Part shown: one piece after another, positions 1-8,261 of the stretch
How positions within the stretch are numbered: the stretch's first letter is position 1
Layout of the letters: every line of letters starts with the position of its first letter
Position numbers and translations under genes: made by a program
The notes under the pieces: model-generated
Databases searched by the model: none
Told to the model about the DNA's origin: nothing
What the model saw: the letters and a program-made list of their open reading frames with translations, nothing else
Assembly (NCBI RefSeq): GCF_007570835.1
Contig: NZ_SUNC01000004.1
Span: forward strand, 186,001-250,000
Source: Croceicoccus sediminis
Lineage (GTDB): Bacteria > Pseudomonadota > Alphaproteobacteria > Sphingomonadales > Sphingomonadaceae
Reading direction: 5' to 3'
DNA: 64,000 nucleotides

Positions 1-2
1 TG

Positions 3-425
3 CGCCAGCACGCCCCCTCGCTGGGCATGAACGCCGAAGCCGTGGACCTGAAGGACCCGTCCACGAACATGAGCTTTGGCCAGCGCAACCTTGAAATGCT
101 GCGCGACAGCGGCGGGACGCAGGGGCTGCTGCCCAAGATTATGGCGGCCTACAACGCCGGGCTTTCGCCGATCACCCGGTGGAACAGCGAAGTGAAGGAT
201 TACGGCGACCCGCTGCTCTACATGGAATCGATCCCCTACTGGGAAACGCGCGCCTATGTCGCGATCGTGACCAAGAACTACCTGATGTACCGCCGCCAGG
301 AAGGCGCGAACGAGGATGTGCAGCAGGCCCTGGCGCAGAACCTTTGGCCGACTTTCCCCTCGCCCACCGGCGCAGGCGCGGTTGCGCAGCACGGCAAGCC
401 GGTCCTGTCCAGGCTGAAACGTTAA
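3..425 (+). CDS. Lytic murein transglycosylase, C-terminal part (5' truncated by window edge)
   Basis: The reading frame is open from base 3 and its true start lies outside the window. The visible 140 or so residues match the end of the SLT-type soluble lytic transglycosylase catalytic domain, with the AAYNAG motif and the following stretch DPLLYMESIPYWETRAYV that shapes the active-site cleft. These periplasmic enzymes cleave peptidoglycan glycan strands to 1,6-anhydro-muropeptides. The catalytic Glu lies upstream and cannot be seen. The gene is 12 bp ahead of moaB on the same strand, so the two may be cotranscribed. The family call is secure. The subclass is not. Confidence 0.85.
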   Translation, partial: RQHAPSLGMNAEAVDLKDPSTNMSFGQRNLEMLRDSGGTQGLLPKIMAAYNAGLSPITRWNSEVKDYGDPLLYMESIPYWETRAYVAIVTKNYLMYRRQEGANEDVQQALAQNLWPTFPSPTGAGAVAQHGKPVLSRLKR

Positions 426-437
426 GAAGGACGGCAA

Positions 438-965
438 ATGGCCATCGACGAAAGCCGCAAGTTCAAACCCATCCGCATCGCGCTGATGACGGTATCGGAC
501 ACGCGCACGCCCGATGACGACACCAGCGGCGACATCCTGGCCGATCGCATCCACAATGCCGGGCACACCCTGATCGACCGCACGATCATGAAAGACGATG
601 CCGACCGCATCGTCGCGCAGCTTCACGCATGGATCGAGGACGAGAACGTCGACGCGGTCGTCACCACCGGCGGCACGGGGCTGACCGGCCGCGACGTCAC
701 GCCAGAGGCGCTGGACCGCGTGAAGACGCGCGAAATACCGGGGTTCGGCGAACTGTTCCGATATGTCAGCTTTCAATCCATCGGGACCAGCACCGTCCAG
801 TCGCGCGCCTGCGCGGTCGTCGCGCGCGGCACGTACATCTTCGCCCTGCCCGGATCGAACGGCGCGGTGAAGGACGGTTGGGACGGTATCCTTGCCGAAC
901 AGCTCGACAGCCGGAACCGGCCATGCAATTTCGTGGAACTGATGCCCAGATTGCGCGAGAAATAA
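438..965 (+). CDS. moaB: Molybdenum cofactor biosynthesis protein B
   Basis: This 175-residue protein is a MoaB/MogA-like molybdopterin-binding protein, expected to adenylylate molybdopterin before molybdate insertion. The diagnostic TTGGTGLTGRD motif is at residues 76-86, and the second nucleotide/MPT loop LPGSNGAVKDGWD is at 137-149. Length and single-domain layout fit MoaB rather than MoeA. A purine-rich stretch (aagaaggacgg) precedes the ATG. No other molybdenum cofactor gene is nearby, so its pathway partners must be elsewhere on the chromosome. Confidence 0.93.
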   Translation: MAIDESRKFKPIRIALMTVSDTRTPDDDTSGDILADRIHNAGHTLIDRTIMKDDADRIVAQLHAWIEDENVDAVVTTGGTGLTGRDVTPEALDRVKTREIPGFGELFRYVSFQSIGTSTVQSRACAVVARGTYIFALPGSNGAVKDGWDGILAEQLDSRNRPCNFVELMPRLREK

Positions 966-983
966 GCTGAGCCCGAAACGGGA

Positions 984-1496
984 TCAGACACGCTTTACGC
1001 CCGCTGCCTCCAGCTTCGCGACCAGATCACCCGCCGCATCGCCCAGTGCGGTCAGAGGCACGAGATTGAAGTACATCTCGGTCTGGTAGAGCATCAGCAT
1101 GTCTGGGCTGACGGCAAAGCGATGGAATTCTGCCAACGGCAGCCGCGCATAGCCGCGTTCGCCGCTGAACATCACGGCCTCGTCATCCCACGCGATAGTG
1201 CTCTCGGCACGTAGCGCCGCGCTCTGCCGGTACTGGCGGCGCCCCATCATCGGCGCGATCCAGAAATAGACGATGGCCAACGCGACCGGCACCGCGACCA
1301 TGAACGCCAGCGCCTGTTTCGACACTTCGCCCGTCATCAAGAAATCCAGCACGACCAGCAGCGCCAGAAGTGCCGCGATCAGGATCAATATCCAGCGGAT
1401 AGGCCCTTTCCACGCGCGCGCCAGCATAAGGCGCTTCATAGCTGCGACCACCTGTTCCTCGCGGACAGTAAAGCTGAACGGTCCCATCGTCTCCAT
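984..1496 (-). CDS. YcxB-like membrane protein
   Basis: This 170-residue protein has two adjacent transmembrane helices (about residues 33-52 and 61-81) followed by a soluble C-terminal domain of the YcxB-like type (aromatic pattern around MLMLYQTEMYFNLVPL). The function of this family is unknown. An internal ATG three codons in (base 1487) is preceded by GGAG and may be the real start. The gene is convergent with moaB, with an 18 bp gap, so the two do not form an operon. Confidence 0.7.
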   Translation of the reverse strand: METMGPFSFTVREEQVVAAMKRLMLARAWKGPIRWILILIAALLALLVVLDFLMTGEVSKQALAFMVAVPVALAIVYFWIAPMMGRRQYRQSAALRAESTIAWDDEAVMFSGERGYARLPLAEFHRFAVSPDMLMLYQTEMYFNLVPLTALGDAAGDLVAKLEAAGVKRV

Positions 1497-1626
1497 GCCG
1501 CCCGTTTAGGCCGCAAAGGTTACCGCTTTGCAAGCCGTGTGGAATGATCGGGCGGTTTCGCGTGCGTGATTACGAGACGCGATCCGAATCATTGCACGCC
1601 GCATTTGTTCTTGTTACGTTCTTGCC

Positions 1627-2706
1627 ATGCCGACACCCCCCGGACCGCGCGGGCGCGGTGCGCAATCGGGCGCGCTGTCGCACCGATTCAACCTCGCCGC
1701 GCGTGAGGCGGATGGCGACTGGCTGGACGAGGCGGAGGCGATAGACGGCCCCGCGCCAAAGCTGCGCACGACGGTGACCGAAGAACACCCCCGCGCCGTT
1801 CTCACCTTCAACAAATCGCCCGACATCCCGTTCGACCGGTCGGTCAATGCCTATCGCGGGTGTGAACACGGCTGCATCTATTGCTTTGCGCGGCCCACCC
1901 ACGCCTATCACGACCTGTCGCCGGGGCTCGATTTCGAGACGAAACTGTTCGCCAAGCCCGACGCAGCAAAGATTTTGCGCCGCACGTTCGCGAAACCCGG
2001 ATACGCGCCCGAAATCATGGCGATGGGCACGAATACCGATCCGTACCAGCCGATAGAAGGCAAGTACGGCATCACCCGCGAAATACTCGAAGTCTGTCTT
2101 GAGGCAAAGCATCCCGTCGCCATCACGACTAAATCGGCACGGGTGCTGCGCGATCTCGATCTCCTGTCGGAACTGGCGAAGCACCAGCTCGTCGCCGTCA
2201 GCATTTCGGTCACCAGCCTCGATCCACGCCTTTCGGGAATTCTCGAACCGCGAGCCTCCTCCCCCGCCCGCCGCGTCGATGCGCTGGCCCGGCTGGTCGA
2301 GGCCGGGGTGCCGACGCATTGCATGATTTCGCCGATCATCCCCGCGATCACCGATCATCACATGGAAGCGATCGTGGCCGAGGCGGCCAAGGCGGGCGTG
2401 CGCGCGGCGAACTGGATCATGCTGCGCCTGCCGCACGAAGTCGCGCCGCTGTTCCGCGAATGGCTGGACACGCATTTCCCCGACCGCGCGGGTAAGGTCA
2501 TGGCCATGGTGCAGGAAATGCGCGGCGGGCGGGACAACGATCCGGGCTTTCATTCCCGATTCCGCCCAACCGGGGCCTGGGCCGACCTGTTCCGCCAACG
2601 CTTCGCGCTTGCCGTGAAACGTTCGGGCCTGCCGCAACGCCGGCTGGAACTGGATTGTTCCGCCTTCACCCCGCCGCCGGTGGACGGGCAACTGCGGCTT
2701 CTGTGA
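1627..2706 (+). CDS. PA0069-family radical SAM protein
   Basis: This 359-residue protein carries the CxxxCxxC radical SAM cluster motif with Cys79, Cys83 and Cys86 in the context RGCEHGCIYCFARP. That context and the downstream HAYHDLSPGLDFETK block are typical of the PA0069 family, a relative of spore photoproduct lyase-like enzymes. A [4Fe-4S] cluster and SAM-dependent radical chemistry are therefore expected, but no substrate has been established for the family. The arginine/glycine-rich start (PPGPRGRGAQS) is normal for the group. The gene stands alone, with hypothetical genes on both sides. Confidence 0.88.
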   Translation: MPTPPGPRGRGAQSGALSHRFNLAAREADGDWLDEAEAIDGPAPKLRTTVTEEHPRAVLTFNKSPDIPFDRSVNAYRGCEHGCIYCFARPTHAYHDLSPGLDFETKLFAKPDAAKILRRTFAKPGYAPEIMAMGTNTDPYQPIEGKYGITREILEVCLEAKHPVAITTKSARVLRDLDLLSELAKHQLVAVSISVTSLDPRLSGILEPRASSPARRVDALARLVEAGVPTHCMISPIIPAITDHHMEAIVAEAAKAGVRAANWIMLRLPHEVAPLFREWLDTHFPDRAGKVMAMVQEMRGGRDNDPGFHSRFRPTGAWADLFRQRFALAVKRSGLPQRRLELDCSAFTPPPVDGQLRLL

Positions 2707-2756
2707 CGACCGGGTGTGGTTTACCAAGCGGCAAGCAAGTCTCGCATAAGTATTTT

Positions 2757-2770
2757 CCTGATAGATCAGG
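2757..2770. promoter_or_regulatory. Palindrome just upstream of a small exported-protein gene
   Basis: CCTGAT-AG-ATCAGG is a perfect 6+6 bp palindrome that ends where the Shine-Dalgarno-like AGGGGA of the next gene begins. It could be an operator or an RNA hairpin that limits ribosome access. The sequence is seen directly. The role is inference. Confidence 0.35.
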
Positions 2771-2782
2771 GGAATACATGCC

Positions 2783-3391
2783 ATGAAGGAAATGTTGATC
2801 GGCGGCACGGTGGTCGTCGCTGTGGGTCTCAGCGTCTTTTTCGCGCCCGAAATGAACTTCGGCACGATGGAGCGGGTCGATCCCGCCAACGGCCCGCTTT
2901 ATTCCCTGTCACCGGCAGAAGTATCGCAGAAACTGACCGGCGCGCCGATCCCGGCGGGCGCAGGCCCGTTCGGCACGCTCGACGTCAAGGTGATCAGCCG
3001 GAAAGACGGCGTCGTGCGCTATCAGGCATCGGGTTCGCACGCGCGGATATCGTGCAAGGCATCGGTGCTCCAGGCGCGTTCCGATGCGATCCAGGTGGTG
3101 ACCGCATGCGACCGCGCCGCACCCAGCGATGGCGCAGCGGCCAGCGTGGGTACGCAGATCACCGAAAACGCGTTCAACGAACTGGTCCATTCCACGCTTC
3201 AGGGCCGGGCCTATGACAGCGCAAAAGTCCAGATGCAGAATTCGGGGACAGTCATGAAGAACCTGCCCCAGATGCAGAAAGACGCGCTGAAAATGCATGG
3301 CGAAATGAACAAGATGGCGCAGGAAATGGACGAAGCATATCAGGACAGCGAGGACCGAGCCTGGCTGGAAGGCGACGTTTCGGACTATTGA
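2783..3391 (+). CDS. Hypothetical membrane-anchored protein
   Basis: This 202-residue protein of unknown function has a single hydrophobic N-terminal helix (about residues 4-21) that may be a signal anchor. A mixed periplasmic domain with two cysteines (ARISCKAS and VVTACDRA, possibly a disulfide) follows, then a Met/Gln/Lys-rich helical tail rich in acidic residues. No known domain was recognised. The ATG is preceded by AGGGGA at suitable spacing. A second ATG five bases upstream opens only a two-codon frame. Confidence 0.6.
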   Translation: MKEMLIGGTVVVAVGLSVFFAPEMNFGTMERVDPANGPLYSLSPAEVSQKLTGAPIPAGAGPFGTLDVKVISRKDGVVRYQASGSHARISCKASVLQARSDAIQVVTACDRAAPSDGAAASVGTQITENAFNELVHSTLQGRAYDSAKVQMQNSGTVMKNLPQMQKDALKMHGEMNKMAQEMDEAYQDSEDRAWLEGDVSDY

Positions 3392-3413
3392 ACAGGCCGC
3401 GGCAAGTAAGGGG

Positions 3414-3464
3414 TTTCTGACCCCGGCCGCGCAAGAGTGGGGGGACGCTGGCCGGGGTCAGAAA
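3414..3464. repeat. 15 bp inverted repeat, terminator or REP-like element
   Basis: The arms TTTCTGACCCCGGCC (3414-3428) and GGCCGGGGTCAGAAA (3450-3464) are perfect complements around a 21-nt loop. The GGGGTCAGA core resembles the short palindromes mobilised by REP-associated tyrosine transposases, but no such transposase is in the window. There is no clear T-run, so a simple intrinsic terminator is less likely. Confidence 0.5.
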
Positions 3465-3720
3465 TCGCAGGGCTTGTCACAACAACCCGCCTTCGCGCAT
3501 CCCGACCGGCCGAACCGGCGCTGGAGGATAGACGGGTTGGGCGACTGGCCCGATCTGGTCTGGACAAGGCAGGATTAGCGAAGAACCGATTGTCGCAAAA
3601 AACCTGACGCCATCCTTCATCAGGGGAAGGATGTTTGAATCCAGCCCTGACTTATTTTCTACAAGACCAAGTTTATACAATCGATTGCTGTCGAGCAATA
3701 GAGTTAAAAGTACTCACATT

Positions 3721-3743
3721 GCGAGTATGTTTACATACTTCGC
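3721..3743 (-). terminator. Hairpin downstream of dnaE
   Basis: The arms GCGAGTATG (3721-3729) and CATACTTCGC (3734-3743) pair around TTTA with one bulged T. The hairpin lies just after the dnaE stop codon in the direction of dnaE transcription and is followed on that strand by AT-rich DNA. It is a plausible but weak terminator. Confidence 0.4.
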
Positions 3744-3750
3744 TCTGTTC

Positions 3751-6700
3751 TTATGCAACCAGCCGTAAGGCTTTTACCGACTTTGCCGATAGTGCGGTCT
3801 CCGTAACCCCGGCAATTTCCGCAATTCGGTCAACCAGTTCGCCGTCGAGCGCAAAATCGCGGCCCAGCAGCATTCGCGCCTCTCGCCCTTCGCCCAGCAG
3901 AAGGCGGGCGATCACTTCGCCGTTCGCCTCGGCAGAGCGCGGCAGGGCCAGCGCCAGTTCGGGCAGCGCGTCGATCCGGTCGACCGTCAGGCGCAGTTCC
4001 ATGCGCGCCGAACCCTTCACCGCCGAAAGCGCCCTTGCCCCGCGCACGGTGACGCGTGGCGGCTCGTCGGCGCTGGGTCGATCGAGCTCGACGTTAAGAA
4101 GGACGCATTCGCCCGATTTCGCCCATTCGCGGAAACTGTCGACCAGGCTTTCTTCAAAGCACGATGCGCTGAACTGCCCCGACTGGTCGGAGAAGTCGCC
4201 CATGACGAAGTCCTTGCCCTTGCGGGTCTGGCGCTTGTTCGCCCCTTCGACCAGCACGGCCATGACCGCGTTCGTGCGTCCGCCCGCCCCGCCTTCTGAC
4301 CCGCTGGCCATAAGGCTGGCGAAGGACCGTGCACCCTGCGCGCTGGCGACGGCGCGCCACTGGCTGACGGGGTGAGCCGCGAAGTAGAAGCCGAAGTTCT
4401 CGCGCTCCTTCTCCATCTGCTCCTTGCGCGGCCATGCCGGTGCCTCGACCAGGCGCAAGTCGGCGGCGGCGTGTTCCTCGCCCCCGAACAGGCCCGCCTG
4501 CCCGCTTTCCTTCTCGCGCACCGCGGCATCGGCGACGGCCAGCAGCATGTCGGCATTGGCGATGACCTTGGCGCGATTGGGCTCAAGACTGTCGAGCGCG
4601 CCCGCACAGGCCAGCCCTTCGAGCTGTCGGCGGTTCATCGACCCAGCGGGCAGCCGCTCGAACATGTCTTTCAGACTCTCGAACTTGCCGCGTGTCTCGC
4701 GTTCGGCGACGATGGCGTCCATCGCCTTTTCGCCGACATTGCGAATACCCGCCAGCGCATAGCGCACGCGGTGCCCCTCGTCCGTCGGCTCGACGGTGAA
4801 TTCGGCCTCGCTCATGTTGATGTCGGGGCCTGCACACTCCAGCCCGCCGCCCGGATAGCGGCGCATGTCGTCGACGAAGACCGACAGCTTTTCCGACTGG
4901 TGCATGTCGAAGCACATCGACGCCGCGTAGAATTCGTGCGGGTAATGCGCCTTCAGCCACGCGGTCTGATAGGCGAGCAGCGCATAGGCAGCGGCGTGCG
5001 ACTTGTTGAATCCATAGCCTGCGAACTTGTCGATCAAGTCGAACAGCTCGTTCGCCTTTTTCGCGTCGATCTGGCTGACTTCCTTGCAACCCTCGACGAA
5101 ACGCTGGCGCTGCGCATCCATTTCGGCCTGGACTTTCTTGCCCATCGCGCGGCGCAGCAAGTCTGCATCGCCGAGCGAGTATCCGGCCAGGATCTGCGCG
5201 GCCTGCATGACCTGTTCCTGATAGACGAAGATGCCGTAAGTCTCGGCCAGGATGCCTTCGAGCTTGGGGTGCGGATATTCGATTTCCGCCTGTCCGTTCT
5301 TGCGCTGACCGAACAGGGGGATGTTGTCCATCGGGCCGGGACGATAGAGCGAGACGAGCGCGATGATGTCCTCGAACCGCGTCGGCTTCACCGCGGCCAG
5401 CGTGCGTCGCATGCCTTCCGATTCCAGCTGGAACACGCCGACGGTGTTGCCCTGCTTCAAAAGCTGGAACACGCCCGCGTCGTCCCACGGCAGACCATCG
5501 AGATCGATCTCGATCCCGCGCCGCTTCAACAGGTCCACCGCCTTGCGCAGCACCGACAGCGTTTTGAGGCCGAGGAAGTCGAACTTCACCAGGCCGCTCG
5601 ATTCGACATGCTTCATGTCGAACTGCGTGACAGGCATGTCCGAACGCGGATCGCGGTAGAGCGGGACGAGCTGCGACAGCGGACGATCGCCGATCACCAC
5701 GCCCGCCGCGTGGGTGGACGAATTGCGCGGCAGGCCTTCGAGCTGCATCGCAAGGTCCAGCAACCGGCGCACTTCGGGGTCGCGTTTATACTCGCCCGCG
5801 AACTCGGCAATACCGTTGAGCGCGCGGTCCAGTGTCCACGGGTCCGCCGGAAGGTTCGGCACCATCTTGGTCAGCCGGTCGACGTGGCCATAGCTCATCT
5901 GCAGGATGCGGCCGCAATCGCGCAGCACGGCGCGGGCCTTCATCTTGCCGAAGGTGATGATCTGCGCGACGTGATCGTGGCCGTATTTCTTCTGGACGTA
6001 ACGGATCACCTCGCCGCGCCGGGTTTCGCAGAAGTCGATGTCGAAGTCGGGCATCGACACGCGTTCGGGATTGAGGAAACGTTCGAACAGCAGGCCAAGC
6101 CGCAGCGGATCGAGATCGGTGATCGTCAGCGCCCAGGCGACCAGAGAACCTGCACCCGAACCACGGCCCGGCCCCACGGGAATACCGTTGTCCTTGGCCC
6201 ATTTGATGAAGTCGGCAACGATCAGGAAGTAACCGGGAAAACCCATGCCGACGATGATGTCGATCTCGAACTTCAGGCGGTCGAAATACTTCTGCCGTTC
6301 CTCCGGATCCATCTCGCCATAAGGTTCAAGCCGCTTTTCAAGGCCGCGCTTCGCGTCCTCGGTAATCATCCGGGCCTCACCCTCAAGGTCGCCGGCAAGG
6401 CTGGGCAGGATCGGCTTGCGATAGGGCGGCATGACGGCACAGCGCTGCGCCACGACAAGGGTGTTGGCCAGCGCCTCGGGCAGGTCTTCGAAAATCTGCG
6501 CCATCATGTCGGCCGGTTTCACCCAGGCATCGGCGGGTGCGCGCGGGCGATCAACGGTGTCGATGTAGGTCGAGTTCGCGATGCACAGCATGGCATCGTG
6601 CGCGGGGTGAAAGCTCGCCTCGTCGAATTGCGCCGGGTTCGTGCCGACCAGCGGCAGGGCCCGCGCATAGGCCAGATCGATCAGGGCCTCTTCGCTCTCC

Positions 6701-7233
6701 GCCTCGTTCTCCGCACCCGTACGGGCGATCTCGACATAGAGGCGTTCGGGGAACAGGGCCTGAAGCTTGTCGGCATAGGCCGCGGCCTCGTCATTCTGTC
6801 CGGCGGCGTAAAGGCGGGCCAGCGCCCCCTCACCCGCGCCCGTCAGGCAGATCAGGCTGTCGGTATGGCCTTCGAGCGCCTCCATCTCGACATGCGGGTC
6901 GAGGTGCAACGGGCGTTCCAGATGCGCCTTGGAAACGAGGTGGCACAAGTTGTTCCACCCGCTCTCGTCCTGCGCGTAGAGCGCGATCCAGTCGATCGCG
7001 TCGCGATTGGGGCGCTTTACGGCCAGGAACGTGCCGACGATCGGCTGAACGCCGAGGTCCTTCGCCGCTCCGGCAAATGCGATGGAGCCATAGAGCCCGT
7101 TGCGGTCGCAGATGGCGATGGCGGGATAGCCGCGATCCTTGGCCAGCTTTGCCAGTTTCTTCGGATCGATCGCACCTTCCAGCATCGTGAAACTGGAAAA
7201 GACGCGAAGCGGGACGAAGGGAGCGAAGGCCAT
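3751..7233 (-). CDS. dnaE: DNA polymerase III subunit alpha
   Basis: This 1160-residue protein is the replicative polymerase catalytic subunit. It has an N-terminal PHP domain (from about residue 8), the palm motif PDFDIDF at 395-401 with two catalytic aspartates, the GPGRGSGAGS motif at 354-363, a helix-hairpin-helix region (YGFNKSHAAAYALLAY), and an OB-fold-like C-terminus. Length and domain order match DnaE1 rather than the error-prone DnaE2. The start fits the family, in which a FVPLR-like block opens the PHP domain. A perfect 12 bp terminator-like hairpin sits only 15 nt upstream of the ATG, so the dnaE promoter is not obvious. Confidence 0.97.
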   Translation of the reverse strand: MAFAPFVPLRVFSSFTMLEGAIDPKKLAKLAKDRGYPAIAICDRNGLYGSIAFAGAAKDLGVQPIVGTFLAVKRPNRDAIDWIALYAQDESGWNNLCHLVSKAHLERPLHLDPHVEMEALEGHTDSLICLTGAGEGALARLYAAGQNDEAAAYADKLQALFPERLYVEIARTGAENEAESEEALIDLAYARALPLVGTNPAQFDEASFHPAHDAMLCIANSTYIDTVDRPRAPADAWVKPADMMAQIFEDLPEALANTLVVAQRCAVMPPYRKPILPSLAGDLEGEARMITEDAKRGLEKRLEPYGEMDPEERQKYFDRLKFEIDIIVGMGFPGYFLIVADFIKWAKDNGIPVGPGRGSGAGSLVAWALTITDLDPLRLGLLFERFLNPERVSMPDFDIDFCETRRGEVIRYVQKKYGHDHVAQIITFGKMKARAVLRDCGRILQMSYGHVDRLTKMVPNLPADPWTLDRALNGIAEFAGEYKRDPEVRRLLDLAMQLEGLPRNSSTHAAGVVIGDRPLSQLVPLYRDPRSDMPVTQFDMKHVESSGLVKFDFLGLKTLSVLRKAVDLLKRRGIEIDLDGLPWDDAGVFQLLKQGNTVGVFQLESEGMRRTLAAVKPTRFEDIIALVSLYRPGPMDNIPLFGQRKNGQAEIEYPHPKLEGILAETYGIFVYQEQVMQAAQILAGYSLGDADLLRRAMGKKVQAEMDAQRQRFVEGCKEVSQIDAKKANELFDLIDKFAGYGFNKSHAAAYALLAYQTAWLKAHYPHEFYAASMCFDMHQSEKLSVFVDDMRRYPGGGLECAGPDINMSEAEFTVEPTDEGHRVRYALAGIRNVGEKAMDAIVAERETRGKFESLKDMFERLPAGSMNRRQLEGLACAGALDSLEPNRAKVIANADMLLAVADAAVREKESGQAGLFGGEEHAAADLRLVEAPAWPRKEQMEKERENFGFYFAAHPVSQWRAVASAQGARSFASLMASGSEGGAGGRTNAVMAVLVEGANKRQTRKGKDFVMGDFSDQSGQFSASCFEESLVDSFREWAKSGECVLLNVELDRPSADEPPRVTVRGARALSAVKGSARMELRLTVDRIDALPELALALPRSAEANGEVIARLLLGEGREARMLLGRDFALDGELVDRIAEIAGVTETALSAKSVKALRLVA

Positions 7234-7248
7234 CCTTGGAAACTAACC

Positions 7249-7286
7249 AAACGGCCCGCCAAGCGCGAGCGCAAGGCGGGCCGTTT
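7249..7286 (-). terminator. Strong hairpin between a 94-codon gene and dnaE
   Basis: AAACGGCCCGCC (7249-7260) and GGCGGGCCGTTT (7275-7286) are perfect 12 bp complements around a 14-nt loop, followed on the minus strand by GGTTAGTTT. It looks like the terminator of the upstream small gene, but it also lies inside what would be the dnaE 5' leader. Confidence 0.7.
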
Positions 7287-7343
7287 CAACAGGGGTATCC
7301 CCGGTTTTGTCGCTCCGCCGGGGCGTCCCGTCGGAACACAGGT

Positions 7344-7628
7344 TCAGCCCTTGGGAAAATCCTCGCGGCGGGAAAGCGCCTCGATCTCGCCCAGGTGAAA
7401 CGTGCGGTCGCCCGACTTCTGGATGACGAGACCTGCGCGGTCCTTTTCCGGAAGGCTCATCACGAAGGCGATCATTTCGGCAAAAGTGCCGTCGCGGATG
7501 ATGTTCAGCCCGCGCAGCATGTTGCTTTCGACACCGTCTTCGCGGCGGTGAAGCGTTGCGTGATCTTCCCATTCCTTTTCGGAAGGGTCGTAAGGTTCGC
7601 TCTGAATGGTTGACGGATGCTCGCTCAT
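7344..7628 (-). CDS. Conserved hypothetical protein, 94 aa
   Basis: This small soluble acidic protein of unknown function begins with a charged stretch and has a helical middle part (GTFAEMIAFVMSLPEKDRAG). No signal peptide or membrane segment is visible. A strong AAAGGGG ribosome binding site sits 7 nt before the ATG. A perfect terminator hairpin closes the gene before dnaE. It is probably a lineage-specific family in Sphingomonadales, but this cannot be verified here. Confidence 0.6.
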   Translation of the reverse strand: MSEHPSTIQSEPYDPSEKEWEDHATLHRREDGVESNMLRGLNIIRDGTFAEMIAFVMSLPEKDRAGLVIQKSGDRTFHLGEIEALSRREDFPKG

Positions 7629-7713
7629 GTGTGGCCCCTTTCACGTCCGTTTTATTCTTCATGTCATCAACGCACGGCGGCGGCGTCATTTCCCGAAAAT
7701 CGGGATGAAAATG

Positions 7714-8235
7714 TCACTTTTTCGCGCGATAGGCAAAATCGAAGGCCGTTTTCCACTTCAGGCCGTGATCGGTTGATAATTCGCCATGCTGACGCACCGA
7801 ACCGTCGGGCCCAACGGTATAGGTCATGCGGATCCAGCCGTGTTTTTCCGGCCCCGCAACGTTGCGCCACCATCCGGTGAGGACCATCGTGCCCTCTGCC
7901 GGAGAACCGCCCTGGAACTCCACCCGCCCCGGCGCCGCGCCGATCCAGGTCTGGTGCCACAGGCCGGTGGCTGGCTCGAAATTGGACAGGCTCGACCCGC
8001 CATCGCCTTTCAACGGCATCCACGTTTCGCGAATGGCGCAGCCCGAATGCATGCGTTCGATACGGCTTTGGGCGACCTTGGTGTCGGTCCCGAATCGATA
8101 GACATCCCACTCTCCCACCCAGAAGTCGAACTCGCCATGGCGGTCTGTCGAACAGGCAGGCGGCGACGGTTCGGGCGGTGCCTCCGGCGCGGCAGCGGCC
8201 TGAAGCAGGATTGCCAGTACGGCGGAAAGGATCAT
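7714..8235 (-). CDS. Exported DUF1579-like hypothetical protein
   Basis: This 173-residue protein has a hydrophobic leader (residues 1-17, ending AAAAP) followed by a lipocalin-like domain that starts with the pattern EFDFWVGEWDV, as seen in DUF1579-type exported proteins. It has two cysteines (PPACS and SGCAI). Its function is unknown. It lies 24 bp after lolD. Its near-perfect AGGAGGT ribosome binding site can be sequestered by a hairpin that begins in the lolD stop codon, so its translation is probably coupled to lolD. Confidence 0.65.
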   Translation of the reverse strand: MILSAVLAILLQAAAAPEAPPEPSPPACSTDRHGEFDFWVGEWDVYRFGTDTKVAQSRIERMHSGCAIRETWMPLKGDGGSSLSNFEPATGLWHQTWIGAAPGRVEFQGGSPAEGTMVLTGWWRNVAGPEKHGWIRMTYTVGPDGSVRQHGELSTDHGLKWKTAFDFAYRAKK

Positions 8236-8239
8236 GTCG

Positions 8240-8261
8240 GACCTCCTCTCTTCAGGAGGTC
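8240..8261 (-). promoter_or_regulatory. Hairpin masking the ribosome binding site of the gene after lolD
   Basis: On the minus strand GACCTCC (8261-8255) pairs perfectly with GGAGGTC (8246-8240). The right arm contains the Shine-Dalgarno sequence of the gene starting at 8235, and the left arm begins inside the lolD TGA stop codon. A ribosome finishing lolD would melt it. The sequence is seen directly. The coupling role is inferred. Confidence 0.55.

Larger units (their letters stand above)
3392..3750. other. Intergenic gap between a hypothetical gene and dnaE
   Basis: This 359 bp gap separates the end of a plus-strand gene from the end of minus-strand dnaE. Its left part holds a 15 bp perfect inverted repeat, listed separately. 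Its right part (about 3630-3750) is AT-richer than its surroundings and holds a hairpin. A 73-codon open frame on the minus strand (3477-3698) has no recognisable product and is not annotated as a gene. Confidence 0.5.

Noticed and set aside
3477-3698. 73-codon minus-strand frame in the gap before dnaE
   Set aside because: No Shine-Dalgarno, no motif and unusual composition. It probably occurs by chance in a repeat-bearing gap.
4372-7398. Very long open frame (about 1000 codons) antisense to dnaE
   Set aside because: It mirrors the codon-position GC bias of dnaE. The predicted protein has no recognisable domain, while dnaE on the other strand is unambiguous.
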